Below, one piece after another: positions 23,518 to 35,178 of a stretch of 64,000 bases of DNA. A model generated the notes under the pieces. That model was not told where the DNA came from and searched no databases. It saw only the letters and a program-made list of their open reading frames with translations. Source of the DNA: Selaginella moellendorffii (lineage: Eukaryota; Streptophyta; Lycopodiopsida; Selaginellales; Selaginellaceae); assembly GCF_000143415.4 (NCBI RefSeq), contig NW_003314267.1, positions 2,877,028 through 2,941,027 on the forward strand, written 5' to 3'. Each line of letters starts with the position of its first letter. Position 1 is the stretch's first letter. The position numbers were made by a program, and so were the translations under genes.

Positions 23518-24926
23518 CCTTGCTAAAATCCTTTTTGGCTTCTTCTCTTATCTTTGCAACTTTAAACATTGGATAACACCTTTTATCCATTATTTATTAG
23601 GGACTTAGTCCTTTGGGCATTATCTAATGCCCTCATGATACCAAACACTACTTCCTGGTGTTTTAAAGTGTCTAGGTGTCTTAATAATGGCATTCTTTGA
23701 CGTTGAGCATTTTCATTTAAAACATTGACTTACTATATTGTAATATAAATAATAAATCCCCCCAAGGGATATATCTAATTTTCTTATCCCAATAAGAAGT
23801 GTTGGGTAGTTAACTTTTACCAATCTAATAAATTATGTTGCATCTTTTACTTAGTTACTTTATAGTTGTTAAGTTCTACAACTCATTGCTAGTGCTTCCA
23901 CACCTCTATGCCAAGAGGTCTATGCCAAGACCAGAGTAGTCATTTCTCATGCTAACTATCAGTTAGCATTGCATTATAGTGTTCATATGCAATTCTATGC
24001 TAAAATTGCTTTCTTTCAGAAACACTTTTTCCATGACTTTAGTATGGTTCATTCTGCCATCAATGAGATACCCATTGTTCTCATACTTGGATTTTATAAT
24101 CCTCTTCGTCCTTTGTAAAGTACAACATATCTCAGTCCAAATGCTTCCACTAGTCCTTTAAAACCATTCTTTGACTTGACTCAAACCATTTAGCTTTTTG
24201 GATTTTGCTAATTCGACGATCTGTAAGGTTTTAGCCTCTTGGCTATTTTTGAGGTGCCAATTCACTGGAATACAACTTCTTATATTCATGTCCTACTCAC
24301 AAGGACCATCTTTGCAAATGTTACTCCGATACTTGATTATTTTCTGTTCCCTATAGGCTACATTTGCCCCTTAGGACTATCCATTCATATGAGAAAAATA
24401 CCAACTCATCCTCTAAATACACCCCCAACTCCTTGGGTTTGTTTCAGCATTTATTAAAGGTAGCCCACCATTTCAAGAACTTGTGTCCTCCTTTGTATTT
24501 AACCTCCCATGGTCATTAATTCTGATCTCCAATTCGTGAGCACTAGCTTCAACTATATGAAAATAATTTTGTGATTCCTTTATTGTTTTGGAGTCTCTAT
24601 CTTTTATGTGATCCTAACTATAGGTTTTTACCAGAACTATATTAACTAGTTTGCTAAGTCAAATACTCATCTTGATCACATCCTCAATTTTCTAAGGAAA
24701 ACTTTATACTATTCCCAAGATCTTAAATTTGTTCCTTTATTGGCCCTTTTTCTATCCACCACATTGCCTATATGTTCACGTATAAACTAAAGTGGAGAGT
24801 CATGCCATTTTGACATGTTACTCCTCGATTATAGGCCCACTCTTGAGGTCTTCCAATGCCAATACAAGTGGTGATATACTTGACCATCAATAAAAATCAG
24901 ACTAAGGAACAATTCTAATACAAAAT

Positions 24927-25433
24927 TGTAAGTAATTAAATTTTCCATTCTACTTTAGTCACTTAACTATACCTTCAACCATTTGAAAATGTCTTGCCTA
25001 CAACCTCCATAAGTCTTATTCCTTACTTAGGGACTTATTAGCCCCATGAATAGCCTCTATGCCACTCTACCATAGCAGTTGGTCCAAGTGCTCCATATGC
25101 TTGATCCCACGACAGACACTCAAAGGTACCATTGATACCTCTGCCTGTTACGCTAAGATCATGCCCATCCTACTTTGTCACATAGGTAGTCCAAAACCAC
25201 TTACACCACAGTCCCATCTCACAAAGACTAGACCATTCATCCATGAGTGGTCATCCCATCAACACACTTTAGCATCCTTAAGAAGTCTAGAGAAATGAGG
25301 AAACACACTTTCCCAATATCCTTTCTTTAGTCCCTACCATGTCCCTCTCTGTCCCTAGTAGTGCTCGCCAACACCACCACTGAGTCTGGGCTTAAAGGCC
25401 CGACCACTAAGTCCCTTTGACATCTAGGACTTT
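24927..25433 (+). mobile_element. 5' part of an LTR, interrupted by a second LTR
   Basis: Starts TGTAAGTAATTAAATTTTCC and follows the LTR up to the block ending CTAGGACTT, where another LTR start (TGTAAATGATTAAA) begins at 25,434. Confidence 0.6.
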
Positions 25434-26942
25434 TGTAAATGATTAAATTTTCTATTCTACTTTAGTCACTTAATCACACCTTTGACCATTTGGAGGAGTC
25501 TCACTTACAACCTTCGTAAGTCCTATTTTGGACTTAGGGACTTGTTAGCCCCAAGAATGGCATCCATGCCACTCAACCATTGCACTTGGTTCGAGTGCTC
25601 CACATTTCTGATCCCATGACCAACACCCCAAGGTACTATTGACATACCAGCCCATTACGCTAAGGCCATGTTCATTCACTTTTCCCGTCTCTCAAAGACT
25701 AGGCCATCCATCCATGAGTGACCATCCTAGGTCCACTCCTTAGCATCCTTAAGATGTCTACAGACATGGGGAATAACTTTCCCTAATATCCCTTTTATGG
25801 TCCCCACCAAGTCCCTTTTCTGTTTATGGTCGTGTTCGCCAATACTACCACTAGGACAAGGCCCACAAGCCCAACCACTAAGTCCCACTGTCCTCTGGGA
25901 CTTCCTCACCACATGACCATATCATTGGTCACTACACTAGAGGACCATTCCTCTTGTTTTCCATAGTCTAGGACTTTGGGACAACATTTCAGAACATTGT
26001 GGCCCTACATGAGCCTCATGGGTACTCTCCTTGCTTTCCGCCTTTGGTGCTCTAGCCATGGGCTTAGAGCGAGGTTCTGTTAAGCCACACCAAGTATCCA
26101 AGTAGGTAGTGCCACCCACACTTGGACTAGAAACATTGGCCATTCGATCTCCCGGGGGAACTAGAGCAGGCTCTTGAACACTTCACCAAGCTACCCTACT
26201 TGTCGGTCCATATTCACTTTAGCTTTGGACTTCCCAGTGGTTATCCCATCACCCAACACCTAGGTATGGCCTTCTTGGGCCAAACTGGCCTTTCTTAGCC
26301 AAATTGGCTCCACTGGAGTCCTCCCTCTTACTATACTTTTGGAGCTCACCAAATCCCCCAGGGTCTGGAAGACGAATGCTTTGGGCTTTCACCCTCAGAC
26401 TCAAACTCAAACTCGGACTCAAATTCAGACTCGGACTCGGACTTGGACTCAGACTCAGACTCAGTCTCGGCCTCGGCCTTGGTCTTGGTCTCGGTCCCGG
26501 TCTCGGTCTCAGTCTCGGTCCCGGCCCCAGTCTCGGTCTCAACCTTGGACTCCATCTCGGGTCCTCTCGGACTCCATCTCGGATTCCATCTCTGACTCCA
26601 TCTCAGACTCCATCTCAAGTCCATCTCGGACTCCATCTTAGGTTTATCTCAGTTCCATCTCAAGTCCATATTGGGCTCCATCTTGGACTCCATCTTGAGC
26701 TCCGTCTTGACACTTCCATATGTCATGTATTGGTCCTCTTGTATCCCTTTTTTAAAGACTCACTTACTACTTGCTTCATGCTTGTTCCTTGAGCACTTCA
26801 TTCAGAGTTCCACTCCTACTCTTGACTATCTAAGTCGGAGCTTTTAGCCCTAACATATTATACTTGTTTGGCTTCTGCTTCGGCTACTACCATGTGGCCA
26901 CCTTTCGGCTCCACTTAAGGGCTTAGGGATTTGTGTCTTACA
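25434..26942 (+). mobile_element. LTR copy with degraded array
   Basis: Runs from TGTAAATGATTAAA to GTCTTACA and keeps the family's block order. The array at about 26,393-26,710 has many CTCAAACTC-type decayed units. It is followed by internal sequence matching 35,412 onwards. Confidence 0.65.
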
Positions 26943-27920
26943 ACTTCACCACCTATAAACAAAGTTTGATATTTTCATCAAATGATAAATTAACCCCATT
27001 ATGGATTACTAATATTCATCTATAGTTCAACACATGCCTTACCCATCCTCTAAGGAGCATAGTCTCTCCAACTTAGAGATTCATTATACCTCTTATGGTG
27101 GTTCTCTCACTTTATTTGGTTTAAATTCTTGTTAAACTTGTTAGAAACACCCTCTCTATCTCAATCCCACTATTCATTCCTGAGTAGTCTCAACTTTTCT
27201 TAATATAACTATTGCACTTTAGAACTTTAATTTTGATTTCTCAAGTCAATTTCTTGGGTGTCTCTGACACCTTGCATTGCACCTAAAGTGCAAACTTTAC
27301 TTCCCCATCCTAGAAAGTTCTTTATTTAAGGGCATCATTATCCTCTCTTCTATTTCATGTTGCACTTGGCACTAAATTCCATATATCTATAATTTTTGCT
27401 AAGGCTATCTATAGCCCTATCATTTGGTTACCTTGCTGTTCCTTCCATTGGAGTTTTCATTTTTATGAAATTGAAGCATTTAAAAATCTATCCTTGGAAA
27501 TATATTTCCTTCCAATGATTTTCATGGCCCATTTTTAGCCACTAGTCTTTTACTCTTATCCTTTAATTGTTGTACCAAACAATATACGATCACTACCTCC
27601 ATCCTTGAGATATCCTTTTGGTTCTATAGCAAAAGTTTTGTTCTGCTGAGCTTAGGGGGTGTTTACCTCTAGTAAGTCTCTTTAGCATTTTTGCTTTGGG
27701 CTCTATCCACAGCCCAACTTTGTGACTCTCTTATGGGTCTTTCTTAGAAATTACTCTCTTGGACTCACTATTTGACACAGCTCATTTCCCTTAGCTATGC
27801 TTCCCACTTGGTCACTTTGACCAATTCACACTATAATCAATAGTTCAAATTAACATTTTGAACCAAGAACTTATTCCTTAACCTAGCAAGGACTTTGTCC
27901 TTGTTTAGCCATAAGATCAT
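26943..27920. mobile_element. Truncated internal region of the array-LTR family
   Basis: Matches the beginning of the internal region (as at 19,775 and 35,412) up to the CATAAGATCA block, then stops where inverted LTR sequence begins. Confidence 0.6.
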
Positions 27921-29522
27921 TTATCCAAAATAAGACTTACAGAGGTTGTGAATGAGACTCCTTCAAGTGGTCGAAGGTGTGGTTAAGTGACTAAAGTAGA
28001 AAGGAAAATTTAGTTGCTTACAACTTAGTATTGAAGCTATTCCTTAGTCTGACTTTTATTGGTGTTTAAGTATATCACCACTTGTGTTGGCATCAGAAGG
28101 TCCTAGGAGTGGGCCTATTCTTAAGGAGTAGCAAGCCGAGAAGATATGGCTATGAGACACAAATCCTTAAGCCCCAAAGTGGAGCCAAAAGGGTGCCACA
28201 TGGTAGTGGCCAAAGTGAAAGCCAAACGAGCGTAACACATTTGGACTAAAAACTCTGACTTGAAAAGTCAAGAGCGGGAGTGGAACTCCCAACGAAGTGC
28301 TCGATGAACAAGCACGAAGTGAGCAATAAGTGAGTCTATAGAAAAGGGACACAAGAGGACCGAGATGGAGTCTGAGATGGACCAAGATGGAGTCTGAGAT
28401 GGACCTGAGAAGGAGTCCAAGATGGACCCAAGATGGAGTTTGAGATGGACCGAGATGGAGTTCAAGATAGACCTAAGATGGAGTTCGAGATGGACCCGAG
28501 ATGGAGTTCGAGATGGACCTGATATGGAGTTTGAGATGGATCCAAGATAGAGTCTAAAATGGACCCGTGATGGAGTCCGAGATGGACCCAAGATGGAGTT
28601 TGAGATGAACCAGAGATGGAGTCCAAGATGGACCCAAGATGGAGTCCAAGATGGACCGGAGATGGAGTCTGAGATAGACCAGAGATGGAGTTTGAGATGG
28701 ACCCGAGATGGAGTTTGAGATGGAGTCCGAGATGGAATCCGAGATAGAGTCTGACAAGGACCCGAGATAGAGTCCGAGGTCGAGATCGAGACCAGGACCG
28801 GGACCGAGACCGAGACCGATACCAGGATCGAGACCGAGACCAATACCAAGATCGAGACCAAGACCGAGACCGGGACTGGGACCGGGACCGAGACCGAGAC
28901 TGATACCAGGATCGAGACCAAGACCGAGGCCGAATCCGAGTCTGAGTCTGAGTTCGAGTCCGAGGGTGAAAGCCCAAAGCGTTCGTCTCCCAGACCCTAA
29001 GGGGTTTGGTGAGCTCCAAGAGTAAGGGGGAGGACTCCAGTGGAGCCAATTTGGCTAGGAAAGGCCAGTTTGGCTCAGGAAGGCTGTACCCAGATGTTAG
29101 GTGATGGGATAACCACTGGGAAGTCCAAGGCTAAAGTGAATATGGACCGACAAGTAGGGTAGCTTGGTGAAGTGTTCAAGAGCTGACTCTAGTTCCCCCG
29201 AGAGATCGAATAGTCAATGCTCCCAGTCCAAGTGTGGGTGGCACTACCTACTTGGATACCTAGCGTGGCTCAACAGAACCTTGCTCTAAGCCCATGGCTA
29301 AAGCACCCAAAGGCGAAAGGCAGAGAGAGTACCCATGAGGCTCATATAGGGCCACAGTATTCTGAAATGTTGTCCTAAAGTCCATGGAAAACAAGAGGAA
29401 TAGTTCTCTAGTATAGTGACCAATGATATGGTCATATGGTGAGGAAGTCCCAGAGAACAGTGGGACTTAGTGGTTGGGCCTGTGGGCATTGTCTCAATGG
29501 CAGTGTTGGCAAACACAGCCAT
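27921..29522 (-). mobile_element. Inverted array-LTR fragments
   Basis: 27,921-28,021 is the complement of an LTR start (ending GCTTACA), followed by a decayed primer-binding site and the end of an internal region, also inverted. From about 28,150 (GAGACACAAATCC) an LTR runs in reverse and is truncated at about 29,522 inside the block before its array. The array (28,370-28,975) reads as GAGTCC/GATGGA units. Confidence 0.65.
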
Positions 29523-29689
29523 ATGGTAGCTTTGACTGGATTCTCAATAGTGATCTATGATGTGCTAAACTTATGTTAGTACCTTATTTCCTTAAGGTTT
29601 GCCTATTGAGGTGTTAGAAAAAGTTATAGCACTCAATTGTTATATGGAGTAGATTGTTGGATAAGAAGGTGTGAAGTTAAGGCATTAAC

Positions 29690-32600
29690 ATCACTAACAC
29701 TGTTCTTAGTGGAAGTGGTATTGTTGATTCAAGTGATAAAGAGTTTTTCCTTGGAGCTTGAGTTTTCATGTCATTTTTCTTGTTAGTGTTTGGGATTCAC
29801 ATTGGATCTTGAAGGTGATTGAAGAAGAATTTTAGTGCAATATGGATATCCGAAGATGTGGTCTTTGTGATCAAGTTTTATTTTACATTTTGCAGATATT
29901 GGTGTTGGATTGGGAAATATGGGCAAAGATGTTCGATGCTTAAGCATATTGTTGAATTATGAGAATTTGTGATGAGGTGAACCTATATGAAGTTGTAGGT
30001 AAGAGGAAGTTGGTTGAGTTTTGAAAGTTTGTATTCTTGGACTGAGAGTCATCTTTCTCTATGATGAAAAATTTTCCACGAATTTTCTTAGACTTTTCCA
30101 ATGGCTAATCTGTCGGTCACTTTGCTCGAAAACCATTCCATTTTAGTAAGCTAATACAAACTAGTGAAAGGGTTGAAGTCGACTTTAATTGGCTTAGATC
30201 TTAGTAGGCAGTTTGTATGATGCGACCCGAAAGGGATGCTAACTTTTAGGGCTAAGGCAATTGAGTTGGATAGAGTGTAGAGTTGGTGTCGAAAAGTGGC
30301 CATTGCGTTTTTCTAAGAAAGGTGACCTTTGTGCCTTTCTTCTATAGTGTTGTACTTAGTGGCAGATTGCATCTTGCATTTTATTAGACTCTATAAGAGA
30401 GTGAGCTCTCACTGATCTTGACTTGGTTTTGGTGACCCTGCGCCTTAGTTGAGGATGGTGATGTCCAACTTAGTTGTTTGAGGTTAAGATGTTAGTACCT
30501 GTACTATAGCTTTGTTTATGAGGAGGTTGTGTACCGATATGAGTTTATCTCATGGTCTACACTTTAGTTTCAACTAAGTGTTGATCATGCATAGCTAGTC
30601 TCTTCAAGGCATACTCAAAGCTATTGGCTAGACATGTTGGTGAGCTTATTATGGTTGAGTTGGATTTGAGTAGTCATTTAGTTTGTGTTTGTCTATGAAC
30701 CTTTATCTTGTGCCTGGGGTATTACATTGATATTAGACAAGTATATGACTCAATGACATGAGCTTAGTGTTTGGGTCTTGTGGAGGCAAGTTGAAGAGTG
30801 GTTGCTAGTTGCTTTGTGACTTGTGATTGCTTGTAAACTTCATCGAAGACTGTTTGACACTTGTTTCGTTCGATAATGATTTAGCAATGCTAGGTTTGCT
30901 TTACTAAATGGTGTTGTGAAGGATTGTGTTGTTAAACTTGCATGGTTTTCCATGTTGGCATGTCATCTCTACCTTTGTCGATATCATTCAGTTGTGTTTA
31001 GTCTTTGATGTTGGATTTCATTGCGTCTTGGATGTGGTGATTCACTCTTTGATGATGTGTTATTTGTAACTAAGTTTTGCTGAAGAACTAGTCTTAGATA
31101 CTGACTAAGGTATCTTCGACTTTGGCTAGCTTGGCTACTAAAGAGCTTTAAGTGGTGATTCACTTATGCTTTCTTTTAGCTTTGTTATAATGTTGATGGC
31201 ATTGAAGTGATGCCTTATCATTGACAATTTTGATTTTGAGATTTGAGTGAAATGAGATGTCTCTCTGTAGGATTGATATTGAGTTTCATTAGTCTTGATA
31301 GAGATATTGTTGATAATTTAGTTGTAGCTTTGTGTTATTAGCATTTTTGCATTTGCTAGTTAGCAACTATATTGACATTCAAACGAACTAAGAAGCAAGT
31401 TTGAGTTAGTTGTGTTCTAGATGAAATTGTTTAGTAGGGGTTGAGCTTTGAGCTTTTCCTTGAAAAGTGATTCAGTCGTGGACTATACTAACTTTACAAG
31501 TGAAAGAGTTAGTGATTGATATTGAAGTGATTGAATCTATGTTAGATTTTAGTTGGGATATATCAATCATTGATGATTTCTCTTGGGCTTGTTATGAAGT
31601 GAGTTACATCATGCTATAGATGAATTCATGAAGGATCGTTATATGATCACTTGTTGAGCATATCTCCATTGTGCTTGGCTTTTTTATTGATGCAAATATG
31701 CTCTTCATTAGCTTAAGCATTATAAAGTTTAGCTTATGGATATGTTGAGGAAGATATTGTGGGTTATACGATGATGTCTCTTTAGCATTGAAATTAGTTT
31801 ATACAAGACTCATGATCATTGTTACGCAAGACTTGGCTATAGACTTTTTCAAGCTTTTGGTTCCTTGAGTTTTCATGTTTGTGGTCCATTTGTTAGAAGT
31901 TGTTGAGGAAGGCATTTTGGCTCATTAGCTTCGATATTGAAGTTGGATTTTACATCTAGTAATCATTGGTGATGAATGACTATCATCTAGCATAGTTGAT
32001 TATCCTTATCAAAAGGTTTTGCATGATTGTTGGTATTAAATGATTTGCCATTCTTTAGAATGGTGGATTCTTTCTTCGACAATGATTATACATCTTTTCA
32101 TTAATGGGATGATTGATTTTTTTATGATAGTTAATCATTCTCTTTAATAACTTATAACTTTTCATATTACCTCATTTTCTTTGTGATTTGCTCTGAATTG
32201 GTCTGTTGGGTTTGAGACATTAATAGGATGTTGCTAACATTTGCTTAAGCAACTCTAGTTCCTTAGTATTATTGACCAGGATATATTCAGATTGATTGAT
32301 GCGATAGTTGGTATGAATAAGTGTTTGTTGGTCTTACTACATTTATTCTGTTTTGTTGATTATTGCTCGAGTTAGTTCTAATAGATTAGGATATTATTTC
32401 CTTCGGGTGATATATTCGCGAGGATCTTGCTTGCTAGTCAATGATACTTTGTGTTTTTTGAATTGTCTTTCATAAGTTGTTTGGGATACTATCTGAAATC
32501 TTTGGTAGTTAAGCTTTTTCATAGAGTTTTCTCTATGATACACTTGCTATTGAATTTTGTTTAATAGTGAATCTTATGTTTTCCAATGATAGTGATCTTG

Positions 32601-33495
32601 GTGGTTCCTATACTCAAATACTGGTTTATCAGATGATAACTTACTTAGAATACTTTTATGTTCTAATCTAAGATATATTCATTGATAATTAAGTCTCTAA
32701 CATATTATTGTCTATGACTTTGATATTGTCCATCTATTGATCTTTGAAGTTTGGGCTAGTATAGACAGACTGGCTTTGACATTTCGTGTACATGGTGAAA
32801 TCTTTAGTCATAGGGTAGCTACTATCAACTGGTCACATCACCCGCCACTCTGCTGATGTTCCTTATTCCGTTAAAAGGGGGTGACCGTGTAAACAACTCT
32901 AACTATCTGTTTATAGTAATCTATCTAAACCTTACCGACGAGTTTGGTTTTTTTGCTCAAAAGGGTTGGGGCCTTTACCTTCTCTGTCTATGTCCCCATG
33001 AGTAGGGGCGTATCACACTTTTGTAAGCTGGGTGACACCCAGAGCAACAAGGGTGGCTAACTCCGTTAGTTATTTCCTTGTCGGCGATAGTTGGAAGGTG
33101 TTTGAGCTAGTAGTGCATCCGTATTAGACAAAGAGGTTGCCTTCTAACTCATTTAAGTTGGTGCATTTCTCACATAGTGTGAATATCGTGAACTTTTTCT
33201 GGAGTTGTTTCTTTGACGTTATTCTAGACTGGAGTATACATCGACGAGGATGTCGATCTTCCCTAGGGGAGAGAGTGTTGTGAATATGACTTCAAGTATT
33301 GAAAGTTACCTGTCGGCCAGTCCTTATGGACACTCTTTCCTTACTGCCACAATGGCATGAGGTTCGTATTGCTAGACCCTTTATCAATCCCTCTTGTTCA
33401 AGTGTTAACAAACTAGACTTTGCATCTGTACTTGGCCGGATGAGCATAAGGACGGAATTCCTAAGTATCTATTTGGCCAAGCATACTTGGCCTGG
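29690..33495 (+). mobile_element. Coding-free LTR-retrotransposon body plus LTR start (copy 2 of the inverted pair)
   Basis: T- and G-rich, without reading frames. It is the reverse counterpart of 11,017-14,590. The polypurine tract (CCCTAGGGGAGAGAG, ending 33,275) is followed by TGTTGTGAATATG, taken as the start of its LTR. The LTR is cut at 33,495 by the complete array-LTR element. Confidence 0.55.
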
Positions 33496-34486
33496 TGTAA
33501 GCGACTAAATTTTCCATCTTACTTTAGTCACTTAACCACACCTCTGACCACTTGGAGGAGTCTCATTGACAACCTCCATAAGTCCAACTCAGGACTTGCT
33601 AGCCCCGAGAATGGCATCCATGCCACTCAACCTTAGCACTTGGTCCAAGTGCTCTACGTGTTCGATCCCATGATCAACACCCCAAGGTATCACCGACGTA
33701 CCGGCCCGTTATGCTAAGGCCATGCCCATTTACCTTGGTCACACTAGTGGTCCAACACCACTTGCATCACCGTCTTGGCCCTCCAAGACTAGGCAAACCA
33801 TCCGTGAGTGGTCATCTCAGATCCACTCCTTAGCATCCTTAGGATGCCCACCGACAAGGGGAATAGCCTTCCCCAATATCCCTATGTCAGTCCCCACTAA
33901 GTCCCTTTCTGCCCCTGGCCGTGTTTGCCAACACTGCCACTGGATCGAGACCCACAGGCCCGACCACTAAGTCCCACGGTCCTCTGGGACTTCCTCACCA
34001 CACGACTGTGTCCTTGGTCACTACCCCAGAGGACTGCTCCTCTTCCTTTCCACAGTCTGGGCCTTTGGGACAACATTTCGGAACACCGTGGCCTTACGCG
34101 AGCCACCTGGGTACTCTCCTCGCCTTCTGCCCTTGGGTGCTCTAGCCATGGGCTTAGAGTGGGTTCCATTGAGCCTTACCAGGTATCCAAGTAGGTAGTG
34201 CCACCCACACTTGGACTGGGAGCATCGGCCAGTCGATCTCCCGGGGGAACTAGAGCCGGCTCTTGAACACTTCACCAAGCTACCCCGCTTGTCGGTCCGT
34301 ATTCACTCTAGTCTTGGACTTCCCAGTGGTCAGTTCATCACCCAACACTGGGTCTGGCCTTCCTGGGCCAAACTGGCCTTTCCTGGCCAAACTGGCTCCA
34401 CTGCAGTCCTCCCCCTACTATACTTTTGGAGCTCACCAAACCCCCCAGGGTCTGGGAGACGAACGCTTTGGGCTTTCACCCTCTCA

Positions 34487-35178
34487 GACTCGAACTCGGA
34501 CTCGGACTCGGACTCGGACTCGGACTCGGACTCGGACTCAGACTCAGACTCGGACTCGGACTTGGGCTCGGGCTCGGTCTCGGCCTCGGTCTCGTTCTCG
34601 TTCTCGGTCCCGATCTCGGTCTCGGTCTTGGTCTCGGTCTCGGTCCCGGTCTCGGTCTCGACTTCAGACTCCATCTCGGACTCCATCTCGGACTCCATCT
34701 TGGACTCCATCTCGGGTCCATCTCAGACTCCATCTCGGGTCCATCTCGGACTCCATTTCGGGTCCATCTCGGGTCCATCTCGGGTCCATCTCGGACTCCA
34801 TCTCGGACTCCATTTCGGGTCCATCTCGGGTCCACCTCGGACTCCATTTCGGGTCCATCTCGGACTCCATCTCGGGTCCATCTCGGGTCCATCTCGGACT
34901 CCACTTCGGACTCCAACTCGGGTCCATCTCGGACTCCACTTCGGACTCCAACTCGGGTCCATCTCGGACTCCACTTCGGACTCCATTTCGGGTCCATCTC
35001 GGACTCCACTTCGGACTCCAACTCGAGTCCATCTCGGACTCCACTTCGGACTCCAACTCATGTCCATCTCGGACTCCACTTCGGACTCCAACTCGAGTCC
35101 ATCTCGGACTCCGCTTCGGACTCCAACTCGAGTCCATCTCGGACTCCACTTCGGACTCCAACTCGAGTCCATCTCGGA
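34487..35178. repeat. CTCGGA array with a 35-bp higher-order unit
   Basis: Three zones: period-6 CTCGGA/CTCGGT (to about 34,665), 11-12 bp CTCGGGTCCAT and CTCGGACTCCAT units, and from about 34,916 roughly seven copies of a 35-bp unit made of three sub-units (ACTCGAGTCCAT, CTCGGACTCCAC, TTCGGACTCCA). Nearly all CpGs are intact. Confidence 0.9.

Larger units (their letters stand above)
19775..24926 (-). mobile_element. Internal region of an older array-LTR element, split by a solo LTR
   Basis: 19,775-22,041 and 23,523-24,926 align in order to the coding-free internal region at 35,412-39,474. It is interrupted at CCTTG by the solo LTR 22,042-23,517. The right end (about 24,911-24,926) is a decayed primer-binding site (AATTCTAATACAAAAT) in front of the next LTR. 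Orientation is minus because the primer-binding site is at the right. No protein frames were recognised. Confidence 0.65.

Noticed and set aside
34487-35178. Possible CRISPR array
   Set aside because: Repeats are directly contiguous with no unique spacers, lie inside an LTR, and the genome is eukaryotic.
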